DNA of 64,000 nucleotides, from the NCBI GenBank assembly GCA_019119895.1, contig DWWD01000049.1, positions 22,429-86,428 on the forward strand, given 5' to 3'. Shown here piece by piece: positions 45,232-53,344 of this stretch (the stretch's first letter is position 1; each line of letters opens with the position of its first letter). The notes under the pieces were generated by a model. It was given only the letters and a program-made list of their open reading frames with translations. It was not told where the DNA came from and ran no database searches. Position numbers and translations under genes: made by a program. This DNA comes from Candidatus Anaerostipes avistercoris. Lineage in GTDB: Bacteria; Bacillota; Clostridia; Lachnospirales; Lachnospiraceae.

Positions 45232-46005
45232 TTATCTTCCTTCCATACGATACACTTTTTTCGCGTTTTGTTCCGTTGCAGCAATGACTTCCGCCGCAGA
45301 AATCCCTTTGATCTGCGCAATGGCTTCCGCCACATAAATCAGATTCAGGGAAGAATTTCTTTTTCCCCGATTCGGTTCCGGCGCAAGATACGGACAATCC
45401 GTCTCCAGAAGAATTCTGTCCAATGGAGCGTACTGTACTGTTTCTTTTAACGTTCTTGCATTTTTGAATGTGACAACACCTCCGACACCGATATAAAATC
45501 CCATGTTCAGAAAATTCTCTGCCATTTCTTTCGAATAAGAATAACAGTGTACAACGCCTCCCATTTCTCCGGCACCAGCGGCTTTCATCATATCATAGGT
45601 ATCTTTTGCCGCGTCTCTGCTGTGAATGATCATCGGAAGCTTCACTTCTCTGGCAAGTTCCATCTGAGCTTCAAACCATTGCTTCTGAACCGCACGTTCC
45701 GGTTCCTTCCAGTAATAATCCAGACCGATTTCCCCGATGGCCACAATTTTCTCACCCTGACTCAGCTGTCTTAGTTCTTCTATATCTTCCTGCTTCATCC
45801 TTCCCGTCTCACTGGGATGAACTCCGACCGCTCCGTACATCATGGAGTATCTTTCCACTGCTTTTACGGTCCATCTGGAGCTTTCCATATCGGACCCCAC
45901 ATTTACGATCGTTCCGATTCCATTCTCTTTCATGGATGAGAGGAGCTCTTCCCTGTCTTTATCAAATTTCCCATCATCATAATGGGCATGAGTCTCAAAT
46001 ATCAT
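45232..46005 (-). CDS. tatD: TatD-family metal-dependent DNase/hydrolase
   Basis: The 257-residue TIM-barrel amidohydrolase carries the metal ligands H6 and H8 (ETHAHYDD), the glutamate in IGEIGLDYYWKEPERAVQKQWFEAQ, HSRDA, HCYSYSKEMA and the late DRILLETDCPYLAPEPNRGKRN. Members act as 3' exonucleases or hydrolyse D-aminoacyl-tRNA. TatD-(rnmV)-rsmA is a common Firmicutes order; rnmV is missing here. Confidence 0.95.
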   Translation of the reverse strand: MIFETHAHYDDGKFDKDREELLSSMKENGIGTIVNVGSDMESSRWTVKAVERYSMMYGAVGVHPSETGRMKQEDIEELRQLSQGEKIVAIGEIGLDYYWKEPERAVQKQWFEAQMELAREVKLPMIIHSRDAAKDTYDMMKAAGAGEMGGVVHCYSYSKEMAENFLNMGFYIGVGGVVTFKNARTLKETVQYAPLDRILLETDCPYLAPEPNRGKRNSSLNLIYVAEAIAQIKGISAAEVIAATEQNAKKVYRMEGR

Positions 46006-46034
46006 AATCAGAATATCCTTTCTCCATTTAAATA

Positions 46035-46069
46035 CCCGGGAACACGGAAATTACTTTCCTGCTCCTGGG
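46035..46069 (-). promoter_or_regulatory. Long hairpin at the predicted 5' end of tatD
   Basis: On the minus strand CCCAGGAGCAGGAAA and TTTCCGTGTTCCCGGG pair over about 14 positions with a GTAA loop and one bulge. It begins a few bases after a TATAAT at 46078-46073. It may stabilise the mRNA 5' end or bind a regulator. Confidence 0.4.
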
Positions 46070-46111
46070 CATATTATAACAAAAATCATGATATCACAAA
46101 AGAAATTTTCT

Positions 46112-46879
46112 TTATTTTGAAAGATGGATGGATTTGTAGCAGTAAACACTGTTCTGGATCATCCAGAGAACAATGACCACACAGCAGGCGAATAATCCCG
46201 TATTAAAAAATTCATGTGCCAGAAATGTGACGGCCCATGCGATTACATATGCCGTTCCCATGACTCTGTAGGATGTCCATGCTGACCGGTATATCATCAT
46301 TCTTTCTGCCTCATCGCAGCTTTCCAGCCACTTCTCATTGAACTTTGTGTCATATACACTGCCCTGCTTTTCCGGACTCATCTCTTTCTCCAGATCCACA
46401 CATTTCTGCTGGATAAGTGTAATCAGAACGACATTGATGATAAACACTGCAAAAACCGCGATGCCTTTCCACAAAGAAAGACTTTCAAAATTTTCCGTTC
46501 CGAGCATCAGTGCAAAATACAGGAATCCCAGCGCCGTGGCGATATATTCTGCCCATATCACATAACTGATTTTCTCTTCAATCCGGTCAGCCGTCTCTTC
46601 ATCTTCCCCGTCCCAGAATTCCTTCACTTTTTTGTATTTCCTGTATGTATAAAAGGCTCCCATGTGGATGATCAGAAACACTGCCAAAAATATATAAAAA
46701 AGAATATTTATGGATGTGCTTCCTGTCAAAATACCTGCAAATTTTATTATATTTTCACGAAATATGGTTCCAAGTAAACCGGCGGCGCCCCCAAATGCCG
46801 CTGCGATCACAATGATCAGAATAAATTTTTTCAGGGCTTTTTTGTTCTCCCTGCGAATTTCATCTCTTCTCTCATTCAT
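46112..46879 (-). CDS. DUF3169-like membrane protein
   Basis: The 255-residue protein has a charged N-terminus (MNERRDEIRRENKKALKKF) and six predicted membrane segments: two near residues 20-75, then pairs with short loops to the end. It fits DUF3169, a family usually encoded next to an XRE repressor and of unknown function. The ATG at 46879 overlaps the regulator's stop (8 bp), with AGGAGG nine bases upstream; an earlier ATG at 46897 lies before that ribosome binding site. Possibly an antimicrobial-resistance or membrane-stress component controlled by the adjacent repressor, but this is inferred. Confidence 0.8.
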   Translation of the reverse strand: MNERRDEIRRENKKALKKFILIIVIAAAFGGAAGLLGTIFRENIIKFAGILTGSTSINILFYIFLAVFLIIHMGAFYTYRKYKKVKEFWDGEDEETADRIEEKISYVIWAEYIATALGFLYFALMLGTENFESLSLWKGIAVFAVFIINVVLITLIQQKCVDLEKEMSPEKQGSVYDTKFNEKWLESCDEAERMMIYRSAWTSYRVMGTAYVIAWAVTFLAHEFFNTGLFACCVVIVLWMIQNSVYCYKSIHLSK

Positions 46880-47087
46880 TTTCAACTTCCTCCTCATACC
46901 AGAAAATATCTTCTACATTGACGTTAAATACTTTTGCGATCTTCAGAGCCAGTGTCACAGAAGGTGAATAATCGCCCCTTTCTATCTGGCTGATTGTCTG
47001 TCGTGATACACCTGCCAGTTTTCCCATCTGCTGCTGATTCACACCGATCTTCGCCCTGTACTCTTTCAAACGATTATACAGCGGCAT
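46872..47087 (-). CDS. Short XRE-family repressor
   Basis: The 71-residue protein is a lone Cro/cI-type helix-turn-helix: MPLYNRLKEYRAKIGVNQQQMGKLAGVSRQTISQIERGDYSPSVTLALKIAKVFNV, with an acidic tail IFWYEEEVENE. It starts at the ATG at 47087, with GGAGGTGATGAA just upstream; in-frame ATGs further upstream fall in the promoter. Two 18-bp palindromes TGACAA-N6-TTGTCA around the promoter are almost certainly its operators, giving autorepression. It is translationally coupled to the DUF3169-like gene. Confidence 0.9.
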   Translation of the reverse strand: MPLYNRLKEYRAKIGVNQQQMGKLAGVSRQTISQIERGDYSPSVTLALKIAKVFNVNVEDIFWYEEEVENE

Positions 47088-47125
47088 TTCATCACCTCCT
47101 ACAATAATAAGGATTCTTGTCATTT

Positions 47126-47174
47126 TGACAACTTTTCTTGTCATTATTATAAGATATGACAAGGATAGTTGTCA
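47126..47174 (-). promoter_or_regulatory. Two 18-bp operators around the XRE promoter
   Basis: TGACAA-N6-TTGTCA occurs at 47126-47143 and again at 47157-47174, with centres 31 bp apart (three helical turns). The left copy lies at the start site; the right copy overlaps the -35. An additional TTGTCA at 47117-47122 forms a half-site. Confidence 0.8.
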
Positions 47175-47175
47175 A
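47146..47175 (-). promoter_or_regulatory. Consensus promoter of the XRE/DUF3169 operon
   Basis: On the minus strand TTGACA (47175-47170) and TATAAT (47151-47146) are both perfect and separated by 18 bases. Transcription should start near 47139. Confidence 0.8.
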
Positions 47176-47248
47176 CATCTTTCTTTAGAAACTTATCAAT
47201 ATGTGGTATAATGAAGAAAACTGAAAATTTAAAAACGGAGGTATTATT

Positions 47249-48643
47249 ATGGCAAAATTTAGATGCAGTGTCTGCGGGTACATATACGATGAATCTTCCC
47301 ACGATCTTCCCTTCTCCTCTGTGGATGATTCCTATGTCTGCCCTGTATGCAGTGCAAAGAAAAGCGCATTTGAAGAAATGGCAGAATCCGATTCGTCTTC
47401 TGCCTCATCCGGAAATCCTCTGGCCTATCCGGAAGAATTCGCCAAATCCGAAAGCAAAGAGTTCCCCCAGATGAATGTGATCCATCAGATGGCACTGACG
47501 GGAAAATCCATCATAGATGCCATGGGTACTCTGAAGCCAATTATATCCTGGGATGATATCCTTATTATGGGCGCACAGCTGAATCCGGCGCCTTTAAATG
47601 AAGGGGATCCGGTGGACACGACCACCATCATCGGAAAAAAAGCCAGAAAACCTATGAAGATTTACCATCCGATCTATGTTTCCCATATGTCGTTTGGCGC
47701 CTTGTCCAAAGAAATGAAAACTGCCCTCGCCAAAGGAAGCGCCATGACGAAAACTGCCATGTGCAGCGGTGAAGGCGGCATTCTCCCTTCTGAGCGCCAG
47801 GCCGCCTATAAATATATCTTTGAATATGTTCCAAACCTCTACAGTGTCACAGAAGAAAATCTGAAAAATGCCGACGCCATTGAAATTAAAATCGGCCAGG
47901 GAACAAAACCGGGCATGGGCGGCCATCTCCCGGGAGATAAAGTGACAGAAGAGATTTCAAAGATCAGACGGAAGCCTATGGGACAGGATGTTCTGAGTCC
48001 TTCCAAATTTCCGAATATAGAGACAAGACAGGATTTAAAACGTATGGTAGACTGGCTCAAAGAGGCATCCGATGGACGCCCGATCGGTGTTAAAATTGCC
48101 GCAGGACATGTAGAACAGGATTTAGAATGGATTGCCTACGCCGACGCTGATTTTGTTACCATTGACGGACGCGGAGGCGCTACGGGAGCCAGCCCGCGGA
48201 GCCTGAAAGACAATACCTCCATTCCTACCATTTTCGCTCTCCACCGTGCCAGAAAATATCTGGATGAACATAATATTAACATGGATCTTGTTATCACCGG
48301 AGGCTTAAGACTCCCCGGCGATTTTGCAAAAGCTCTTGCCATGGGTGCAGACGCGGTAGCCATTGCTTCTGCCGCTCTGGTAGCCGCAGGATGCCAGCAG
48401 TACAGGATCTGTAACACAGGAGCCTGCCCGATAGGCGCTGCCACTCAGGATCCGGAACTCAGGAAACGCCTGCAGGAAGATAAGGCAGCAAAACGCCTGG
48501 CAAATTATCTCAATGCCTGCAAAGCAGAGCTTGAAATGTTCGGAAGGATTACAGGTCACAGCAATATCCATGATCTGAATGTGACTGACCTGAAAACAAC
48601 CAACCGGGAAATTTCCGAATACACCAATATCGAACACGTGTAA
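47249..48643 (+). CDS. Rubredoxin-glutamate synthase (GltB FMN domain) fusion
   Basis: The 464-residue protein joins an N-terminal rubredoxin-like domain (C6-x2-C9 and C31-x2-C34) to a glutamate synthase large-subunit FMN/Fe-S domain (about 75-464). The latter has SHMSFGALSKEMKTALAKG, GEGGILPSER, EIKIGQGTKPGMGGHLPG, GVKIAAGH, IDGRGGATGASPRSL and the [3Fe-4S] ligands C-x5-C-x4-C (CQQYRICNTGAC). There is no glutaminase domain and no small subunit nearby, so it is probably a GltB-related oxidoreductase receiving electrons from its own rubredoxin; glutamate synthesis is not proven. Confidence 0.9.
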   Translation: MAKFRCSVCGYIYDESSHDLPFSSVDDSYVCPVCSAKKSAFEEMAESDSSSASSGNPLAYPEEFAKSESKEFPQMNVIHQMALTGKSIIDAMGTLKPIISWDDILIMGAQLNPAPLNEGDPVDTTTIIGKKARKPMKIYHPIYVSHMSFGALSKEMKTALAKGSAMTKTAMCSGEGGILPSERQAAYKYIFEYVPNLYSVTEENLKNADAIEIKIGQGTKPGMGGHLPGDKVTEEISKIRRKPMGQDVLSPSKFPNIETRQDLKRMVDWLKEASDGRPIGVKIAAGHVEQDLEWIAYADADFVTIDGRGGATGASPRSLKDNTSIPTIFALHRARKYLDEHNINMDLVITGGLRLPGDFAKALAMGADAVAIASAALVAAGCQQYRICNTGACPIGAATQDPELRKRLQEDKAAKRLANYLNACKAELEMFGRITGHSNIHDLNVTDLKTTNREISEYTNIEHV

Positions 48644-48689
48644 TTTATCAATAGGACAGGGAAAAGTTTCCTGGCGTATCTCGCAAAAA

Positions 48690-48745
48690 AAGCTGTGACG
48701 GCTGAAATCTGTTTCTATTTACAGAGTTCAGCCTCACAGCTTTTA
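48690..48745. terminator. Bidirectional terminator
   Basis: A long stem AAGCTGTGA..GGCTGAA / TTCAGCC-TCACAGCTT sits between A6 and T6 runs, between the convergent GltB-fusion and NYN genes. Confidence 0.85.
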
Positions 48746-49693
48746 TTTTTTATTCATTTTTCTTCCTTTTAATTTTACCGTATTTCCATTGACAGAAAGA
48801 CATGCGATGCTTCTCAGAAATCCTGACATCCGACTGTAGCCGTAATCTTTCGGATGAAATCCTCCATGGCGGTTCTGCAGTTCCAGAGTAATCGCGGAAA
48901 GATTATCCAGAGATCCGCCATTTCTTTTTACGAAATCCACGACTTCCCGTTCTATGACTTCTCTTGACGGAAGTTCTTCAAATGCTACATAACAGTTGGT
49001 ATCCTCCTGATACAGAATGAAATTATCCATTTCTTCATCAATGAAAACACTCAGCTTCGTATATCCGTAGTTTCTGACATCAAAATCTGAAAATTTCTCA
49101 TTCAGACGGTTGCCGATCATTGCCAGATCCACCGGATCATTTCCGTTTTCATTGATCAGTGAGGATATGGTCTGTGATATTTCTTCAATGGATGTTACGT
49201 TATCAATTTCTTCTGCTTCCAATGCTCCTGCTTTGTCTTCTTCTTCCGATTTATCCTGCTCATAGATCAGATTCAAATGAATAAATTTGTTGCAGGCTCT
49301 CGTGAGGGCAAGGGGTGTCTTGGATTCTCCCATGCCGATCACATATTTCTGCTCTTCTCTCAGCCTCATGGCAAGCCGGGTAAAATCACTGTCACTGGTG
49401 ACCAGACAAAAACCATCGACTTTATCACCGTACAAAATGTCCATGGCATCAATGACCATTGCCATATCCGTGGCATTTTTTCCGGAAGTGTATGAAAACT
49501 GCTGGACCGGAATAATCGAGTATTCCAGCAGTATTTCTTCATTCCAGCCATTAGATCTGGACCAGTTCCCGTAGATTCTCCGGCATGACGCGAATCCATA
49601 GGCATCCATCTCATCAAATATGATCGGCGCGTATTTCGGACTTATATTATCCGCGTCAATCAGAACCGCAAATTGGCGCTTTTCCTCTTCCAT
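48743..49693 (-). CDS. NYN-domain (LabA/DUF88) nuclease-like protein with two OST-HTH domains
   Basis: The 316-residue protein has an N-terminal NYN/PIN-like domain (residues 5-140) with the acidic catalytic pattern VLIDADNIS, DMAMVIDAMDIL and VTSDSDFTRLA, an acidic linker, and two C-terminal OST-HTH/LOTUS modules (about 170-235, 240-310) ending LNEKFSDFDVRNYGYTKLSVFI and QNRHGGFHPKDYGYSRMSGFL. NYN domains are thought to cleave RNA and LOTUS modules to bind RNA. The gene is alone on its strand with a convergent terminator. Confidence 0.9.
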   Translation of the reverse strand: MEEEKRQFAVLIDADNISPKYAPIIFDEMDAYGFASCRRIYGNWSRSNGWNEEILLEYSIIPVQQFSYTSGKNATDMAMVIDAMDILYGDKVDGFCLVTSDSDFTRLAMRLREEQKYVIGMGESKTPLALTRACNKFIHLNLIYEQDKSEEEDKAGALEAEEIDNVTSIEEISQTISSLINENGNDPVDLAMIGNRLNEKFSDFDVRNYGYTKLSVFIDEEMDNFILYQEDTNCYVAFEELPSREVIEREVVDFVKRNGGSLDNLSAITLELQNRHGGFHPKDYGYSRMSGFLRSIACLSVNGNTVKLKGRKMNKK

Positions 49694-49772
49694 TACTGCC
49701 TCCTTCTTTTATTTTTTATAATCAAGCGGATACCCGCTTTCCGTTCCTTATGTCTTAGAATTATTTATAACG

Positions 49773-49808
49773 AAAAAAGGATATATTCCTTATGAATACA
49801 TCCTTTCT
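49773..49808 (-). terminator. Terminator of tRNA-Gly
   Basis: On the minus strand AAAGGATGTATTC-ATAAG-GAATATATCCTTTTTT forms a 13-bp stem with one mismatch, ending in a T run, seven bases after the tRNA. Confidence 0.75.
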
Positions 49809-49814
49809 TATCCA

Positions 49815-49885
49815 AGCGGGTGATGGGAATCGAACCCACGTGATCAGCTTGGAAGGCTGGAGTTCTACCATTGAACTACACCCGC
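49815..49885 (-). tRNA. tRNA-Gly (anticodon TCC)
   Basis: A full cloverleaf on the minus strand: acceptor GCGGGTG / CACCCGC, D-arm TAGTTCAATGGTAGAAC, anticodon loop CTTCCAA (TCC) and T-loop GGTTCGATTCC. CCA is not encoded. Confidence 0.97.
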
Positions 49886-50042
49886 ATATCTGCTGTTTTG
49901 TCCAGCGACAAAAATTATAATACTCCTTTTGGACACTATTGTCAATACCTTTTTTACTTTTTTATTGGTTCTTTTTTATTGGTCCAGCATATGGTCATAT
50001 AATCCTTCTTTCTGAATAAGCTGTATAAAAAGGAGTTCTGGC

Positions 50043-50615
50043 ATGATCAATTATATATGGAGTTTTCTTATTCTGATTGGACTGGTTATCGGCAGCATCA
50101 ATGGAAACATCGTTTCCATGTCCGACAGTATTCTTGCTTCCTCAAAGGAAGCCATCGAATTATGTATTCTGATGTTCGGAGTCGTCGGCCTGTGGTCAGG
50201 TATCATGAATGTGGCCGTCTCTCTTGGTATCATCACCAAACTCCAGTCTCTGCTGTCGCCGTTTCTTTCTTTTCTATTCCCAAATTTGAAAAGTACAAAG
50301 GCCAGAGAATATATCAGCACCAACATCACCGCAAACATACTGGGACTCGGGTGGGCCTCCACTCCTTCCGGGCTGAAAGCGATGGAAGAGCTTCAGAAAG
50401 AAAACCCTTTCCCGGATACCGCTTCCAACGAAATGTGTTCCTTCCTGATTCTGAATATTTCATCCCTGCAGCTGATACCGATCAGCATCATCGCATACAG
50501 AAGCCAGTATGGCTCGGTACATCCGGCAAATATCATACTTCCCGGAATCATCGCAACCTGCTGTTCGACTCTGACAGCCATTATCTACATTAAATGGAAG
50601 GACCGTCATACATGA
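50043..50615 (+). CDS. spmA: Spore maturation protein A (nucleoside recognition domain)
   Basis: The 190-residue membrane protein matches SpmA: WSFLILIGLVIGSINGN, LCILMFGVVGLWSGIMNVA, SPFLSFLFPNLKSTKAREYISTNITANILGLGWASTPSGLKAM. With SpmB it is needed for proper core dehydration of Bacillus and Clostridium spores, an indication that this organism can sporulate. It has an AAAGGAG ribosome binding site; the stop overlaps the spmB ATG. Confidence 0.95.
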   Translation: MINYIWSFLILIGLVIGSINGNIVSMSDSILASSKEAIELCILMFGVVGLWSGIMNVAVSLGIITKLQSLLSPFLSFLFPNLKSTKAREYISTNITANILGLGWASTPSGLKAMEELQKENPFPDTASNEMCSFLILNISSLQLIPISIIAYRSQYGSVHPANIILPGIIATCCSTLTAIIYIKWKDRHT

Positions 50616-51136
50616 TTTCATACATCGCCAATTTAATTTTACCTTTTCTGATTTTTTCTATTGTCCTTTACGGCATTCTGAAAAGAAAGGATATGTATGA
50701 TCCTTTTCTGAAAGGCGTCGCAGACGGATTTCGAATCGTAGCAGAAGTGGCTCCCACTCTCATCGCACTCTTTTTTGCGATTCAGATTTTTCGTTCCTCC
50801 GGCGCTCTGGATCTTCTGGTCCGGTTCCTGGCGCCGGCTGCCAGTTTTCTTCAGATTCCAACAGAAGTTCTGCCTGTCATTTTTGCCAAATTATTTTCTT
50901 CCTCCGCCGCCACAGGCTTTCTTCTGGATATTTTTAAAACCTCCGGTCCGGATTCTGCCGCGGGCTTTCTCTCTTCTGTCATACTAAGTTCCACAGAAAC
51001 CTGCTTTTATATTATGTCTGTCTATTATTCTTCTGTCCACATCAGAAAAACCCGGCATACGCTCCGTGGAGCTCTTCTTGCTACATTTGCCGGAATTGCC
51101 GCTTCTGTCATTCTCTGCCGTGTATTCTATTCCTGA
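50612..51136 (+). CDS. spmB: Spore maturation protein B
   Basis: The 174-residue membrane protein (MISYIANLILPFLIFSIVLYGILKRKDMYDPFLKGVADGF...) has the SpmB nucleoside recognition domain and the FAKLFSSSAATGFLLDIFKTSGPDS and SSTETCFYIMSVYYSSVHIRKTRHTLRGAL blocks. It starts at 50612, with an ATGA overlap with spmA. An upstream in-frame ATG at 50594 would extend it by six residues with no ribosome binding site. Confidence 0.94.
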   Translation: MISYIANLILPFLIFSIVLYGILKRKDMYDPFLKGVADGFRIVAEVAPTLIALFFAIQIFRSSGALDLLVRFLAPAASFLQIPTEVLPVIFAKLFSSSAATGFLLDIFKTSGPDSAAGFLSSVILSSTETCFYIMSVYYSSVHIRKTRHTLRGALLATFAGIAASVILCRVFYS

Positions 51137-51146
51137 ACATAAAGAA

Positions 51147-51190
51147 GGAGAAGGTTCTGATAAAACAGAATCCTTCTCCGGATTTATTTT
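51147..51190. terminator. Terminator between spmB and the MarR-family gene
   Basis: GGAGAAGGTTCTG / CAGAATCCTTCTCC is a 13-bp stem followed by GGATTTATTTTTTT on the plus strand. Confidence 0.8.
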
Positions 51191-51618
51191 TTTGATTTGA
51201 AATAATCATGGAAATACTGCATGACATGAATCAGCATCTTTTCCTCATCCTCATTCAGAGGCTCCAGCAGTCCCTCGATCATTTTGTGATGAAATTCTCT
51301 GTGATGGCGGTAGGCTTTTTTTCCTTTCTCCGAAAGAGAAAGATAGACGACTCTCCGGTCTTTTTCGCCCCGTTTTCTCCTTACATATCCTTTCTTCAGA
51401 AGATGATTGACCGCTATTGTCAACGTACCCACTGTGATGTTCAATTCTTTTGCGATCGCTGACATATTTCTTGGCTGTTTCTTTCCAATGGCATCTATAA
51501 TATGCAGTTCCTTATTGGAAATATCACGAAACTCTTTTGTTATAACAGCTTTTTCCTCTTCATAGGAAATTCCGTGAAATAAATCAACTACCATATCATT
51601 GAGCTGATCTTTGTTCAT
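51184..51618 (-). CDS. MarR-family regulator, FabT-like
   Basis: The 144-residue winged-helix regulator resembles FabT, the repressor of fatty-acid synthesis genes in streptococci. It has DISNKELHIIDAIGKK, AKELNITVGTLTIAVNHLLKKGYVRRKRGEKDRRVVYLSLSEKGKKAYRHHREFHHKMI. The start at 51618 (MNKDQLNDMVV) has AAGGAG 10 bases upstream; an earlier ATG would overlap pckA. No fab genes are present in the window, so the target here is unknown. It is last in an apparent DUF885-pckA-marR series. Confidence 0.85.
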   Translation of the reverse strand: MNKDQLNDMVVDLFHGISYEEEKAVITKEFRDISNKELHIIDAIGKKQPRNMSAIAKELNITVGTLTIAVNHLLKKGYVRRKRGEKDRRVVYLSLSEKGKKAYRHHREFHHKMIEGLLEPLNEDEEKMLIHVMQYFHDYFKSKK

Positions 51619-51643
51619 GGGCACATTTCTCCTTTTTACAAGC

Positions 51644-53341
51644 TTATCTCTGGTATCCCATTCCTCCGTCACCTGCCATCATTTCATGGGCTTCACCGAT
51701 GACTTTAGCCAGCGCTTCTTTTGCCTGTGTAGGAAGGCGGTCATATCCTCCGTCTTCCACATCTTTATCAAATACAAAGTTCAGACGGTCAGTCATTCTT
51801 GCCTTCAGGTTATCCACATATTCCTGACTTGTAAAGTCCGGAATATATCCTTCTACTTCCAGCATTCTCATGCTGCTGAATGGTCCCCATGGTTTGAATT
51901 CCGCTGTACCTTCCACTACCTGTTCGATGCAGGATAATGTAACAGACGGTTCGATATCCTTGCCCATGAAGTCTCCGGTATTCAGAATATAGCATTCTAC
52001 ATGCCGGTCTCTTACCAGATCTCTGAATTTCTTATAATCGTTCACCAGCGGATACGTACGGAACGGATTCGCATACGGCTCTACCACCAGACGGTCCGGA
52101 TCAACGCCAGGAGCCAGACGTTCTGCCGTTGTTCTCTTGGTTGCCAGAGTTGCGCCCATAACAGAAGCCAGAGACGCTCCCTCAATTTTTACAAGCGGTG
52201 GAATCGTAGGATCTTTCATGATCCAGAAAATAGCGCTGACCGGTGAATCGATTCTGTCCACACGATTTTCTGACCATAATTTTGACTTGATGGCACGGCC
52301 GTTTCCATTTCGGATATCTTCTGTAACCAGAACTACCTTTCCTTCATCATCCAGCGTAGCAGAGCAGTTCTGCGCTGTCAGCAGATATTTATTATCCGGG
52401 CATCCGGTCGGATAGTCTGCTGTTTTATCAAAGTATGTCGGTTCCATGGCAATGGAAGCTCCCGTTTCTGTATTAATGATAAACGCATCATCGTGAAGTA
52501 CCGTGATATTTTCGTATTTATTATCGTGCATCGCATGTGTCAGAGTTGATTTTCCTGATCCGGATAAACCGAAGAAAGAAGCAACAAAGTGGCGGTCTTT
52601 GGAAACCTGATATTCTTTCTGTCCTCCATGGCAGGAAGCGTATCCGTTGCGGTTTGCGATTGCCCATGCGATGGTCAGTGTCCCTTTCTTATGTTCTCCG
52701 AAATATTTCATTCCGAGGAGAGCGGCACAGTTGGTATCTGTATTGAAATAGGTCAGACCCAGAGGATAATCTTTATCCTGCCACTGTGGATCTGAGAAAA
52801 TATAAATATCCGTCTCGTCTCCAATCGGTCTGGATTTATTATACATTTCGTTGTATTCGACAGATTCATACTGGAAATTCAGCATCCATGAATACAAGAT
52901 GTTTTCTTCTCCTTCCGGGATGAGCAGATGGGCTTTTACCATAAATTCCGGATCCAGCCCGATGTACACCTGCGCATGATACAGAGTAGACCATCTTGTA
53001 TCATATACCGCATCCATTACCTTCAGATCCAGCGCATTTGTATCAACGCCCGGTTCACTGGCAATTCTGCGGGCTGCCGCACATCTTCCCGTAACAGAAC
53101 CATCGTTGAATAAGAGCACCTTCGTACCTTCATCAAGCCCTATTGCTTCCGGTTTATACACCGGCATATCTGTCACGATCGTTCCAGGAGAATCTTTTGC
53201 TAATTCATAGGCCTGTTTTAAATCTTTTACTTCCACCACATTATTGCCGTAAAAAGCTGCTTCAATAATAGATCTGGTTTTTGAAAACCCAGGCTTTCCT
53301 TTCCCGATTTCATCATGTTTGTAGTAGGCTTTTGTTGACAT
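51644..53341 (-). CDS. pckA: Phosphoenolpyruvate carboxykinase (ATP)
   Basis: The 565-residue cytosolic enzyme interconverts oxaloacetate and PEP with ATP/ADP. Clear motifs are the P-loop FGLSGSGKSTLTHAMHD, the metal-binding HDDAFIINTETGASIAMEPTYFDKT, NRVDRIDSPVSAIFWIMKDPTIPP and the substrate-binding TGRCAAARRIASEPG. In anaerobes that fix CO2 it may work in the carboxylation direction. A GGAGGAAT ribosome binding site lies in the preceding gene's end, four bases away. Confidence 0.96.
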   Translation of the reverse strand: MSTKAYYKHDEIGKGKPGFSKTRSIIEAAFYGNNVVEVKDLKQAYELAKDSPGTIVTDMPVYKPEAIGLDEGTKVLLFNDGSVTGRCAAARRIASEPGVDTNALDLKVMDAVYDTRWSTLYHAQVYIGLDPEFMVKAHLLIPEGEENILYSWMLNFQYESVEYNEMYNKSRPIGDETDIYIFSDPQWQDKDYPLGLTYFNTDTNCAALLGMKYFGEHKKGTLTIAWAIANRNGYASCHGGQKEYQVSKDRHFVASFFGLSGSGKSTLTHAMHDNKYENITVLHDDAFIINTETGASIAMEPTYFDKTADYPTGCPDNKYLLTAQNCSATLDDEGKVVLVTEDIRNGNGRAIKSKLWSENRVDRIDSPVSAIFWIMKDPTIPPLVKIEGASLASVMGATLATKRTTAERLAPGVDPDRLVVEPYANPFRTYPLVNDYKKFRDLVRDRHVECYILNTGDFMGKDIEPSVTLSCIEQVVEGTAEFKPWGPFSSMRMLEVEGYIPDFTSQEYVDNLKARMTDRLNFVFDKDVEDGGYDRLPTQAKEALAKVIGEAHEMMAGDGGMGYQR

Positions 53342-53344
53342 AAG

